Position numbers and translations under genes: made by a program | NCBI GenBank assembly: GCA_021323535.1 | Contig: JAJONO010000023.1 | Span: forward strand, 38,046-102,045 | DNA length: 64,000 nucleotides | Direction: 5' to 3' | DNA from: Bacteroidota bacterium | Lineage (GTDB): Bacteria > Bacteroidota > Bacteroidia > B-17B0 > Aurantibacillaceae | Notes under the pieces: model-generated | Databases searched by the model: none | What the model was told of the DNA's origin: nothing | Seen by the model: the letters and a program-made list of their open reading frames with translations, nothing else | Shown: in pieces, positions 33,549 through 41,771 of the stretch | Position numbering within the stretch: the stretch's first letter is position 1 | Layout of the letters: each line of letters opens with the position of its first letter

Positions 33549-33995
33549 ATGAAAACAATCAGATTTCTTACAATAGGTTTATTATTTGGATCGGCTTTCA
33601 GCATCAAAGCGCAGAAGCTCAAGGAGGCAGATGTGCCGGCATTGGTTAAACAAACACAGTCCACTGCTTTTCCGAAAATAAAAGTAGATAAGTGGGAAAA
33701 GGACGGCGATTTGTATGAAGCAACTTTCAAATCAAACAATACCGAAACGAGTAATTTTTATGACGCCCAGGGCTCGCTCATGGCCACCGAAACCGAAATT
33801 CCTGTTTCTGAACTTCCGGCCCAGGTAGAGCAATACGTAAAACGTGCGCTTGGCGGGAAGAAAATCACTGAGGCCTCAAAGAGACTCGACGCTACCGGAA
33901 TCTTAACCTATGAAGCCGAAATTGAGAAAACCGATTATATTTTCGATGCCAGCGGTATGCTCTTAAGACAAGAAGAAAAGAAAGAAAAGAAATAA
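33549..33995 (+). CDS. Periplasmic PepSY-like protein
   Basis: A 148-residue secreted protein with a signal peptide (TIGLLFGSAFSIKA-Q). Two PepSY-like beta-alpha-beta units follow: VPALVKQTQSTAFPKIKVDK with GDLYEATFKSN, then LPAQVEQYVKRALGGKKITE with GILTYEAEIEKTDYIFDASG. This is the PepSY-like (DUF2874-type) family, thought to be inhibitor-like or regulatory in the periplasm. It ends in a lysine/glutamate tail. The upstream TAATTTTTG near 33518 is a near match to the -7 box. Confidence 0.8.
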   Translation: MKTIRFLTIGLLFGSAFSIKAQKLKEADVPALVKQTQSTAFPKIKVDKWEKDGDLYEATFKSNNTETSNFYDAQGSLMATETEIPVSELPAQVEQYVKRALGGKKITEASKRLDATGILTYEAEIEKTDYIFDASGMLLRQEEKKEKK

Positions 33996-34021
33996 ATTTA
34001 ATTATTAAGCTACTGGATTAT

Positions 34022-34084
34022 AGCCGCAGATTTCACAGATTCGCGCAGATTATTAATCTGTGGAAATCACCGAAATCTGTGGCT
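34022..34084. repeat. Long hairpin of the CAGATTTCACAGATT repeat type
   Basis: AGCCGCAGATTTC (34022-34034) and GAAATCTGTGGCT (34072-34084) pair with one mismatch, with an inner AGATT/AATCT stem, followed by TTTTT. It lies 26 bases after the PepSY-like gene, may terminate it, and resembles the hairpin at 12362-12394. Confidence 0.6.
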
Positions 34085-34102
34085 TTTTAAATTCTGACAG
34101 TA

Positions 34103-34134
34103 AAAAAGCCGCATCAAACTGACGCGGCTTTTTA
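34103..34134. terminator. Bidirectional Rho-independent terminator
   Basis: AAAAAGCCGC...GCGGCTTTTT forms a stem with an A-tract on one side and a T-tract on the other, between two convergent genes. Confidence 0.75.
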
Positions 34135-34167
34135 CTTGATGGTGTGTTTGTAACGTAGCTCAGGAGG

Positions 34168-36399
34168 TTATTTAATGATCAGTTTACCGCTCATCATTTT
34201 TTCAGCTCCAAGACTAAGCTTATAAAAATAAACTCCTTTTGCGCCGCTTCTCAGATCAAGTTCTGTTTTCTCACCCATCACTTCCGCCGAATGAATTTTT
34301 CTTCCGGCAGCATCATACACCTCAACAACAGATCCCTGCGGCACTGGTCCACTTATATCAAAATTAAATAACCCGTTTCCTGGATTGGGATACACAGATA
34401 ATCCGCCTTCGTTTGTGACTTCCTCCACTCCCTGAACAATACTATTGGTAACAGTAACCGTTTTGGTAATTGCATTACTGCACGCACCATTAGTTGCTAT
34501 GAGTGTAATGGTATGCTGACCAACCGAATTGTATACATGAGCTGGTATTGCAGATGTTGTAAGTACCGGGCTACCATCATCAAAATTCCATTGGAAACTG
34601 GTGGCATTATAAGATGTATTAAGAATATTTACGCTGCCAGTATTCACTTCTACAACCGGATTGTTAATATGAAAACCTGCAAGTACCGGTTCGGGTTGCG
34701 TTACTGTAACAGTGGTAACGTTGGACCCGCACATGTTATTTGCTGAAATAATGTAAACGAAATAATTTCCTGCTGCAACGTTTACAATACTGTCTTTACC
34801 CATTGCTCCATTTGTTGATTGGATAACGGTGTTGGCTCCATCCATCCAGATATAATTCCACGGACCGGTTCCTTTTCCTTCAGCAACAACCTTTCCTGTT
34901 GATGAACCGTTACAGTTTGCGGCGAATGTATTTACCACATGAGCAGCTCTCATATGAATTAAAAACCGGGGAGCCGCGGTTGTATCAGAAATATAAAATG
35001 AATATGAAAAGTTAGTGTTGAGATTGATCATGTTTCCTGTTGCAAGATCTTCAAGCATCACACAATATCCTTCAGGAATACTGCTAATGCTGTCGCGACT
35101 AATGGTATAGTTACCCGAGTAACCTGGGCTCACTAATGTTTTTACAGGAATTTTAATTCCGTTATCAAAAACAGGTAAGCTGTTAACCGACATGTCCGAC
35201 GAGGTTGAATCAAGTGTGCTGATAGAAGGAACACCCGCGGTTGATGTAAACATTTTTCTTGCATCGTGTTGCTTGTCAAATTTTCCGGTTGCTGTTGTGC
35301 CAAAACGTAAAACTGTTTCATCGGTATAGTTATTTCCCTTGAAGTTGAGTTTCAGGTTAGCAAGAAAAGGGTTCATTTGCCTGATAAATGAAGCATCAGT
35401 ACCCGTATGCTTTATATACTCGGTGCAAGACAATGCAGGACTAGCAGCGTTTGTCTGGATCCAGAATGATTGTGAAGAAGCAATGATCGGAGACCCTCCA
35501 TTGGTGCTAACACCTGAAACGTAACTTGCGTATTGCTGAAGTTCAGGGTTCCAGATGTAAAGCGCGTCGTTAATGTTAGTTTTTGACCACGCACCCGATG
35601 TCCAGTCAATCGGACATGCATACGGATTTCCGATCAATGCCCATCCGTCTTCAGCGGCGCCCGCGCTTTGCGTATAACTAACTGTAAACGTCTGGTTGAA
35701 TTTTGCAGGCGGGCCGGTAACATCCACTGTAACTGGGGTTGGACCAACATAAGTAAAGAAGCCTTTCCCTGGTGTTAAGGGATTGGATGCACTGGTAGGT
35801 GTTGCATAACCATAAGCAGAAGATCCTAAACTTGCTTCATTGTAAGTATAAACCGAAACCCATCCAAAACTAGGATAACTTGATCCAGGGAAGCCGGTAG
35901 TAGTAAAATCATCCTGCCAGTCGGCAATGGTTGCACCGGTAACAGGCGAAGCCAACTGGCGCCAGTCGGTAGGACCGGTACCAAGATAACGCTGCATGGT
36001 AATGTTTCCCGAAAAATCTCCCGTAATAGGTGCAATGCGTCCTGTATTGTTCGCATCCGAAAGAAGTGTAAATACTTTTCCGGTAGTAGCGAATGTTCCC
36101 TGCGAAATAGTCAGCATCCCTTTTAAATTCTGGTTGGTGGTTAATGTACTTCCAACCGGATTATTTAAAATAAGATTGCTGAATGTAGTTGCTGAAGTTC
36201 CTCCGATGTTCTGAAGAGAAGTCCCTCCAAGGGTTACCTTCTGTCCTTCGTCAGTAAACGATCCATTGTTTACGAAATCACCATATACTGTTACAGCTCC
36301 TCCGTTATGAATTTTAAAATTACCGTTATTGGTAAACTGTTTTTGCGCACACAGCGAAATGCCGGCAGCAAGAAACAGATATGTAAAATAATTTTTCAT
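34168..36399 (-). CDS. Secreted protein with PKD and T9SS sorting domains
   Basis: A 743-residue protein with a short signal peptide (YLFLAAGISLCA-Q). The N-terminal part (20-~130) has repeated beta strands (NGNFKIHNGGAVTVYGDFVN, FSNLILNNPVGSTLTTNQNL) typical of autotransporter-like or T9SS surface proteins. The middle is a long unassigned region (130-~500). A SprB-like repeat (~505-580, ANCNGSSTGKVVAEGKGTGP) and a PKD domain (~585-665; SFQWNFDDGSPVLT, ITLIATNGAC) precede a type A sorting domain (SVYPNPGNGLFNFDISG, AKGVYFYKLSLG). It is predicted to be exported by T9SS. The gene lies 20 bases after the upstream secreted-protein gene, so they are likely co-transcribed. Confidence 0.82.
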   Translation of the reverse strand: MKNYFTYLFLAAGISLCAQKQFTNNGNFKIHNGGAVTVYGDFVNNGSFTDEGQKVTLGGTSLQNIGGTSATTFSNLILNNPVGSTLTTNQNLKGMLTISQGTFATTGKVFTLLSDANNTGRIAPITGDFSGNITMQRYLGTGPTDWRQLASPVTGATIADWQDDFTTTGFPGSSYPSFGWVSVYTYNEASLGSSAYGYATPTSASNPLTPGKGFFTYVGPTPVTVDVTGPPAKFNQTFTVSYTQSAGAAEDGWALIGNPYACPIDWTSGAWSKTNINDALYIWNPELQQYASYVSGVSTNGGSPIIASSQSFWIQTNAASPALSCTEYIKHTGTDASFIRQMNPFLANLKLNFKGNNYTDETVLRFGTTATGKFDKQHDARKMFTSTAGVPSISTLDSTSSDMSVNSLPVFDNGIKIPVKTLVSPGYSGNYTISRDSISSIPEGYCVMLEDLATGNMINLNTNFSYSFYISDTTAAPRFLIHMRAAHVVNTFAANCNGSSTGKVVAEGKGTGPWNYIWMDGANTVIQSTNGAMGKDSIVNVAAGNYFVYIISANNMCGSNVTTVTVTQPEPVLAGFHINNPVVEVNTGSVNILNTSYNATSFQWNFDDGSPVLTTSAIPAHVYNSVGQHTITLIATNGACSNAITKTVTVTNSIVQGVEEVTNEGGLSVYPNPGNGLFNFDISGPVPQGSVVEVYDAAGRKIHSAEVMGEKTELDLRSGAKGVYFYKLSLGAEKMMSGKLIIK

Positions 36400-36419
36400 G
36401 ATTTCAGAATGATTGATTT

Positions 36420-37673
36420 TTACTTCATTGAGAAATTGAGAGATTCAACTGTCATTGCCGTGTTATCCAGATCATTTTCTACCCACACTTCAATGTAATC
36501 ATTGGTTGATAATGGAAGCGTACACGAAAGTGTTAATGAACCTTTATCGGAATTGTTCTCCATCTTTAATGTTTGTTTTGATTCAGGCTGAATCACTCCG
36601 TTTTTAGCAACATAAAATGTAAATGTTTTATTAACAGCTGCTGAACTTAAGCTTAAAGAACCAATCACCTGGAACCTTCTTGTTTTCCCGCCGGTATAGG
36701 TCATACGGTTATTTGAAGGTGAAGTCACGCGGTATAAACTTGCCGCCTGGGTATTGCATTGAACTTTAGTTGCTGTATTTGAAGAAACGAAAGTAGTTTG
36801 AACCGTAGATGTTAGATAAATATTTCCTGAGGATACATCGTCTTTCTGAGTTTCAATTCCGAACGATTCAACTTCCCATGAGTTACTAAATGTGCCGTTT
36901 TTTTCATATGTGTTACCGTTATTAACATCCCATAATGTGAATGTAACAATCACGTTTTTGTCATCTTCATAGATAATTCCTGTAAGATTGTTCTGATACG
37001 CTATTGTTTGAAAATAAACAGCGCCACCAAAACCTTTAACGGTGCCTACACTTGCAGATGAGGCAATATAACAGTTTGTAACCACGAGGTTTTTAGCTGC
37101 TCCCGCTGCATCGAGATTAAATACTTTTCCGCCAGGAGCCACTAACGTGAGGAAACGCAGGCTTCCTCCATTTGCTCCTGTAAAAAGCTCGCCGGTGCCG
37201 GTATATACTAAACGATCGTTTACAGCGTCGTTCCCATGGATGGTACATCCGTTCATGTCTATTTTATTTGTCGTGTAAATAGCGCCATTGATCTCATACT
37301 CTGTATTAGCAACAAGGGTAATTACTCCGCCGGAAGCAGTTGGAAGATCAGATGCCGATTTTACAAGTACATAATTGTTTCTTGTTGCTGCGGCAAATGA
37401 AACCCATTTGGTTCCGTTCCAGTTGTAGTATCCATCGGTTACTGCTCCACCGCTGCTATAAACCATCATTCCGGTTGGAGTTGTGGCTGTAAGTGGTGAA
37501 GTGGTGTTAATGCTGCTTAATGCAACTCTTGGTGGTAAAAAACCTTTATTGGTACTTTCCAGTTCCAGCATCGAGTTAACGTTGATGCTGTTTGGATTGT
37601 CTCCTATTTTGACCTGGGCAAGAGCCGAGGTGGTAAATAAAATGGAGAGGGCCAGTGTTTTGATTGTTTTCAT
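36420..37673 (-). CDS. Secreted beta-rich protein of unknown function
   Basis: The ATG at 37673 gives 417 residues with a signal peptide (LALSILFTTSALA-Q); a longer frame upstream is ignored. The N-terminus (NSMLELESTNKGFLPPRVAL, TPTGMMVYSSGG, GYYNWNGTKWVSF) is the 'tail-fibre-like' module seen at the start of many Bacteroidota secreted proteins. The middle has a right-handed parallel-strand pattern (GCTIHGNDAVNDRLVYTG) and the C-terminus is beta-rich (KTFTFYVAKNGVIQPES, TNDYIEVWVENDLD). No T9SS domain is present. It precedes the T9SS cargo gene at 34168 by 20 bases. Confidence 0.7.
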   Translation of the reverse strand: MKTIKTLALSILFTTSALAQVKIGDNPNSINVNSMLELESTNKGFLPPRVALSSINTTSPLTATTPTGMMVYSSGGAVTDGYYNWNGTKWVSFAAATRNNYVLVKSASDLPTASGGVITLVANTEYEINGAIYTTNKIDMNGCTIHGNDAVNDRLVYTGTGELFTGANGGSLRFLTLVAPGGKVFNLDAAGAAKNLVVTNCYIASSASVGTVKGFGGAVYFQTIAYQNNLTGIIYEDDKNVIVTFTLWDVNNGNTYEKNGTFSNSWEVESFGIETQKDDVSSGNIYLTSTVQTTFVSSNTATKVQCNTQAASLYRVTSPSNNRMTYTGGKTRRFQVIGSLSLSSAAVNKTFTFYVAKNGVIQPESKQTLKMENNSDKGSLTLSCTLPLSTNDYIEVWVENDLDNTAMTVESLNFSMK

Positions 37674-37777
37674 TGTCTTGTATTTTAAATTATTATTCCT
37701 CCTTGATTGAGTTTGATGATACAAAACTAGTTCAGTAAATCAGGCAGATACAGTTGCTTTCGGAGGCTTCCTTGCCC

Positions 37778-37803
37778 ATGTAAGATTTTAGGCAATTTTG
37801 TAA
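37778..37803. promoter_or_regulatory. Motif ATGTAAGATTT-N10-TGTAA shared with 12498-12523
   Basis: CCTTGCCCATGTAAGATTT followed ten bases later by TGTAA repeats the arrangement found upstream of the serine hydrolase (CCTTGCCATGTAAGATTT, then TGTAA with the same spacing). It lies 105 bases before the start of the secreted protein at 37673. It could be a regulator site. Confidence 0.35.
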
Positions 37804-37955
37804 ACCCTTCCCTAACCGCAAACGGAGAGTCAACAACCTCTAAGTGTAATTACTTAAAGGAAATCAGTAATATGGAGTATTTATACTAGCCGTTAACAGG
37901 ATTTGAGTAGAAAAATGAGAAGAAAGAAATACTATTGCTTTATAAAACTTTGTTT

Positions 37956-38075
37956 ATGTTAAACACTTTTCCATCCCAGCCAAATGACTTTGGTTTTATC
38001 AGAGTTATTTATTTTATAATAAAGCTGCTGGTTATTTTAGGTGGTATTGTTACTGTCTCCTTCCTGTTTTCCTGA
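37956..38075 (+). CDS. Possible 39-residue membrane protein
   Basis: In the 556-base gap between 37673 and 38230, an ATG at 37956 opens a 39-codon frame, MLNTFPSQPNDFGFIRVIYF followed by a hydrophobic stretch (IIKLLVILGGIVTVSFLF). The single predicted membrane span and lack of any longer competing frame make it a candidate small protein. It has no recognised family and no clear promoter box, so it may be chance. Confidence 0.25.
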   Translation: MLNTFPSQPNDFGFIRVIYFIIKLLVILGGIVTVSFLFS

Positions 38076-38106
38076 TTTATGGGCCAGATCGGGTTTTTGT
38101 AATTTG

Positions 38107-38183
38107 CTGAAAATCACCCGGGATATTTTTGGGCCTTCCTAATATCCTGAAAATCATGTGTAAAAAATGTGATTATCCCGGGT
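38107..38183. repeat. Structured element upstream of the HU/SPOR gene
   Basis: CTGAAAATCA is repeated at 38107-38116 and 38147-38156 (40-bp period). ACCCGGGATA (38116-38125) is a perfect inverted repeat of TATCCCGGGT (38174-38183), with CTTTTT after it. The element could be a terminator-like hairpin or a regulatory leader. Confidence 0.4.
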
Positions 38184-38229
38184 CCTTTTTCAGTTCCCTA
38201 TTCATTATATTTGATTAAGAGAACTATAT

Positions 38230-39330
38230 TTGTTGCCCCTTCAAAAAGTGAACGTACACCAAACCATATTAAAAGGTATTAAGGAACAGTTGTTTCTGAA
38301 TGATTATCTTGTTTTACCAGATTTTGGCGGTTTCGTTCTTAAAAAGTCACCGGCACATTTTTCATCTTCCGGAACACTTATTCTTCCACCATCAAAAAGC
38401 GTAAGCTTTAATGTTCAGCTTAAACAAAACGATGGATTGTTTGTTCAGTGGCTTCAGGCTGAATTAAAATGTGAAGCCAAAGACGCGCTTGCTCACCTTC
38501 ACGATTTTGCCGGATACTGTAAATCACTCTTACAAAACAGGGGACGATTAACGATTGAAGATATCGGGTTCTTTTACCTCGATTTTGAAAACAACATTTG
38601 CTTCGAACCTCAGCAACAAACTAATTTTTTAACGTCAAGTTTCGGGCTTACTCCTGTTTCGTTCAAAGAACTGGAAATAGAAATTCCGGTTAAACAGGAA
38701 ACAGCTTTTGTTGACAGGAAACCTGATACAATAGAGACCATCAAAGCTGAAGAAATTAAGAAACGTCGCAACTACCGAAAAATGGCTACACTCGCTATTT
38801 CGGGAGCTGTGATTTTTTCCGCTCTTGTCGTTTTGGTTTCAAATAACAAGATCAGTGGCAAACTCAAAGCTTCTTTTCTGGGAACTGAAACAAAAACAGT
38901 TTACACGCCGGTTACTTATTCCGACATTAAATTAACGGATCTTTCTACCAATAAAAAAGATTATGTGGCCGATGCCAATGGTATTGCAGCCATCGAACTC
39001 GATAATAAAACCATTGCTGTAAAAGCTATGGAAGTGGAAGCTGTTACAACTAAAGTTGCAAAACATACTTCTCATTATTCTTCTAAAATAAATTTCTCCA
39101 ATAAAAATTTCGAAGTGGTGCTCGGCTGCTTCAGCGTGTTAAACAACGCGCATAAAATGGTAAAAAAATTAAATGATAACGACGTTAAGGCGGCTGTAAG
39201 CGGACAAAACGAAAAAGGCCTGTACGTTGTTAGCGGCGGTGGTTTCGATACTAAAGACGAAGCTATTGCTCAATTGAACGAGCTTAAAGCTGCTTTCCCG
39301 AATGCGTGGATTAAAAAGGCCGGCAACTAA
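38230..39330 (+). CDS. HU-CCDC81 and SPOR domain membrane protein
   Basis: About 366 residues: an HU-like CCDC81 domain (1-~150; FLNDYLVLPDFGGFVLKK, LTIEDIGFFYLD), a linker, one membrane segment (~184-204, MATLAISGAVIFSALVVLVS) and a periplasmic SPOR domain (~292-366; FEVVLGCFSVLNNAHKMVKK, KGLYVVSGGGF). SPOR domains bind denuded glycan at the division site, and the cytosolic HU fold may bind DNA or protein, so the protein may link the envelope to the nucleoid (inference from domains). The start is one of two TTG codons (38230, 38233) or GTG 38248; TATATTTG boxes at 38206-38213 and 38225-38232 make the later start possible. Confidence 0.85.
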   Translation: MLPLQKVNVHQTILKGIKEQLFLNDYLVLPDFGGFVLKKSPAHFSSSGTLILPPSKSVSFNVQLKQNDGLFVQWLQAELKCEAKDALAHLHDFAGYCKSLLQNRGRLTIEDIGFFYLDFENNICFEPQQQTNFLTSSFGLTPVSFKELEIEIPVKQETAFVDRKPDTIETIKAEEIKKRRNYRKMATLAISGAVIFSALVVLVSNNKISGKLKASFLGTETKTVYTPVTYSDIKLTDLSTNKKDYVADANGIAAIELDNKTIAVKAMEVEAVTTKVAKHTSHYSSKINFSNKNFEVVLGCFSVLNNAHKMVKKLNDNDVKAAVSGQNEKGLYVVSGGGFDTKDEAIAQLNELKAAFPNAWIKKAGN

Positions 39331-39386
39331 AACGAACCTGTTTGAACTTCTTTAAGCCAATTAAACAACTTTAAACTTTTTCTGAA

Positions 39387-40025
39387 TTATTGAACCGGCG
39401 GCGGAAAAGATCCTTCCTGTTTCTGATCATTCTCTTTCCCGCTCTGCTTCTGTTTCTCATTCTCATTCCGTTTTTCACTCTGATCTTTCTCTTCTTTCTC
39501 CCTGTTACTCTTATAGATCTTCACAGCAATCATTAGCACAGCTGCAAAAGCAATCAGTCCTACCAATCCCCACAACAAACCACTTTGTGATTTTACAACG
39601 GCGAGAAAAACTATGGCTACTAAAAAAACGGTGGCTAGTTCGTTGAACAATCTCAACCGGAAAGAAGTGGTTGTAAAAACGCCCTGTTTCTGTTTGTTAT
39701 GGATTCTCTGGCACTCGAAGTGATAAACTGCCAGTAATGCCACAAAGATCAATTTGAGCCACATCCAGGGCATATAAAGAAGCGCCATGTTCGAGAACAA
39801 CATCCATAAGCCAAACACGAAAGTGCCTACCATGGATGGCCATCCAATGATGTTCCACAATTTTCGCTGCATTAATAATAATTGCTGGGTGAGAATAGGT
39901 TTTGCTGCCTCGTCTTTACTCTGGGCCTCGGTGGCGTAAATAAATAAACGCACCATGTAAAAAAGCGCTGCGAACCAACATACCACAAAAATAATGTGAA
40001 GCGCTTTTATGTAGGCGTAATCCAT
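39387..40025 (-). CDS. HemJ-like/CopD-family membrane protein with charged tail
   Basis: The 212-residue protein has four to five membrane segments (~8-28, 60-80, 84-102, 128-147, 150-168) and the family signature ALHIIFVVCWFAALFYMVRL with the conserved His of LHI and WLKLIFV. HemJ oxidises protoporphyrinogen IX in haem synthesis; this role is inferred from family likeness. The last ~40 residues are a highly charged Lys/Glu/Gln tail ending in FPPPVQ, longer than usual. The ATG overlaps the carA stop by one base (TAATG), suggesting coupling. Confidence 0.75.
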   Translation of the reverse strand: MDYAYIKALHIIFVVCWFAALFYMVRLFIYATEAQSKDEAAKPILTQQLLLMQRKLWNIIGWPSMVGTFVFGLWMLFSNMALLYMPWMWLKLIFVALLAVYHFECQRIHNKQKQGVFTTTSFRLRLFNELATVFLVAIVFLAVVKSQSGLLWGLVGLIAFAAVLMIAVKIYKSNREKEEKDQSEKRNENEKQKQSGKENDQKQEGSFPPPVQ

Positions 40026-41149
40026 TAAGCTGTTACCAGTTTATAGCTTTTGATGTTCTGAACGAATTCATCAAAAAGGTAACGCGAATCGTAAGGACCA
40101 GGATTTGACTCCGGGTGATACTGAACCGAAAATGCTTTTTTATCTTTTAAGCGAATACCTTCAATGGTGTTATCATTAAGATTAATGTGAGTGACTTCAA
40201 TGTTTTTGTTGTTTTTGATCTCTTCCGCATCCACAGTAAAACCATGATTTTGTGAAGTGATCTCGCATTTACCGCTGATGAGGTTTTTTACAGGATGATT
40301 AATTCCCCTGTGGCCCGCATGCATTTTGTAAGTACTGATGCCCTGCGATAAAGCCAGTAACTGGTGACCAAGACAAATTCCGAAAACCGGTTTTCCAACA
40401 GCTACAACCTCTTTTACAAGTTTGATCTCGTCAACCATCACGCCAGGATCTCCGGGACCGTTCGTCAACATAAATCCATCCGGTTCAAAAGCCAGAATTT
40501 CGCTGAGAGGCGTTTTCATTGGAAACACTTTCAGATAACAGTTTCTTTCTGCTAATGAACGTAAAATATTTTGCTTGGCTCCAAAATCAAGAACAGCCAC
40601 ACGGTGTTCCGCGTTTTCATTCCCCAGGTTGTACGCTTTTTTTGTGGTTACTTTTGATGAAAGCTCTAATCCTTCCATACTTGGCACCTGCGCCAGTTGT
40701 TTTTTGAGAACTTCAATGTCGGAGATCTCTGAAGAAATGATACAGTTCATGGCGCCTTTATCACGAATGTAACGCACAATGGCGCGCGTGTCCACATCAC
40801 TGATAGAAACAATATTATTTTCTTCGAAATAGGTCTGTAAACTTTTTTGCGCGCGAGGACGCGAATAACCGTTGTTGAATTTCTTGCAGATCATTCCTGC
40901 AATTTTAACGCTTCCACTCTCCACTTCGCTTTCCTCAATTCCGTAATTCCCCACATGAGCGTTGTTCATCACAATGATTTGTCCGAAGTAAGAAGGGTCG
41001 GTATAAATTTCCTGGTAACCCGTCATACCTGTATTAAAACAGATTTCTCCACTGGTAGTTCCGATTTTTCCGGCGGCTTTTCCGTGAAATACTTTTCCGT
41101 CTTGTAATAGGAGAATGGCGTTGGGGCGGGCAGAATACTTTGATTGCAT
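40025..41149 (-). CDS. carA: Carbamoyl-phosphate synthase small subunit
   Basis: A full-length 374-residue glutaminase subunit. Residues 1-150 are the CarA-specific domain (AILLLQDGKVFHGKAAG, FNTGMTGYQEIYTDPSY). The class I amidotransferase domain follows, with triad Cys259 (FGICLGHQ), His345 and Glu347 (QYHPESNPGP). It supplies ammonia from glutamine to CarB for arginine and pyrimidine synthesis; carB is not in the window. It overlaps the downstream HemJ-like gene by one base. A 270-base gap to the next upstream gene contains only filler-like sequence. Confidence 0.97.
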   Translation of the reverse strand: MQSKYSARPNAILLLQDGKVFHGKAAGKIGTTSGEICFNTGMTGYQEIYTDPSYFGQIIVMNNAHVGNYGIEESEVESGSVKIAGMICKKFNNGYSRPRAQKSLQTYFEENNIVSISDVDTRAIVRYIRDKGAMNCIISSEISDIEVLKKQLAQVPSMEGLELSSKVTTKKAYNLGNENAEHRVAVLDFGAKQNILRSLAERNCYLKVFPMKTPLSEILAFEPDGFMLTNGPGDPGVMVDEIKLVKEVVAVGKPVFGICLGHQLLALSQGISTYKMHAGHRGINHPVKNLISGKCEITSQNHGFTVDAEEIKNNKNIEVTHINLNDNTIEGIRLKDKKAFSVQYHPESNPGPYDSRYLFDEFVQNIKSYKLVTA

Positions 41150-41419
41150 GGTTTTTAGACTGATTATCTAAAGTGCAAAGATGCGGATAATTTCCCGGAT
41201 TAGCCCGTCAATGTTGAAGGATTGTGAAAACTTAACGCTTTCCGCAACCAGAGAGGCCCTTGATGATTTAACCACATAGGGCAGATAGAAGTAGTTCCAA
41301 TGCGGTTAATGGAAAATAGAGAGAGAGCCTTCGGCATTTTAGAATACTGGCACTAAAATCCGGAGGATTTTTCTATATGGTTAGAACCTTGAGTAAAGCC
41401 GGAGCGGTAACTGTGAAAG

Positions 41420-41668
41420 TTAGTTGTTGGATTTGATCGGAGAGAGATTGCTGATGAATTTAAAAATGCTGAAATAAACTTCAGATCCTGCAGTCTCTGA
41501 TTGCGAACCATCGGTTGAAGATTCTACCTTGTTCTCAGTATTGAGAAGATTAGTAGAAACATTTCCTGTAACAGGATTTTTTAATTCGATGCTTGAAAAT
41601 GTAAAGCCAATCGTAAGTACGATGGCGCCTAAAATAACTGCTATTTTTATATAGTTGTTTTTTAACAT
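41420..41668 (-). CDS. Small membrane-anchored protein
   Basis: The ATG at 41668 gives 82 residues: a single N-terminal membrane segment (KIAVILGAIVLTIGFTFSSI) and a polar Ser/Asn/Glu-rich remainder. I know no family. It is monocistronic, between carA and yidC on the same strand, and lacks any lipobox. Existence is plausible but unproven. Confidence 0.5.
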   Translation of the reverse strand: MLKNNYIKIAVILGAIVLTIGFTFSSIELKNPVTGNVSTNLLNTENKVESSTDGSQSETAGSEVYFSIFKFISNLSPIKSNN

Positions 41669-41771
41669 TTTACGATACAAAGATAAGTCGTTTTTACAAG
41701 TGGGTGCAAGTTTTATAGCAGAAACCGAGTGTTAAAATTGGATTCTTAGCCCAAAAATACCCCTTTTGACG

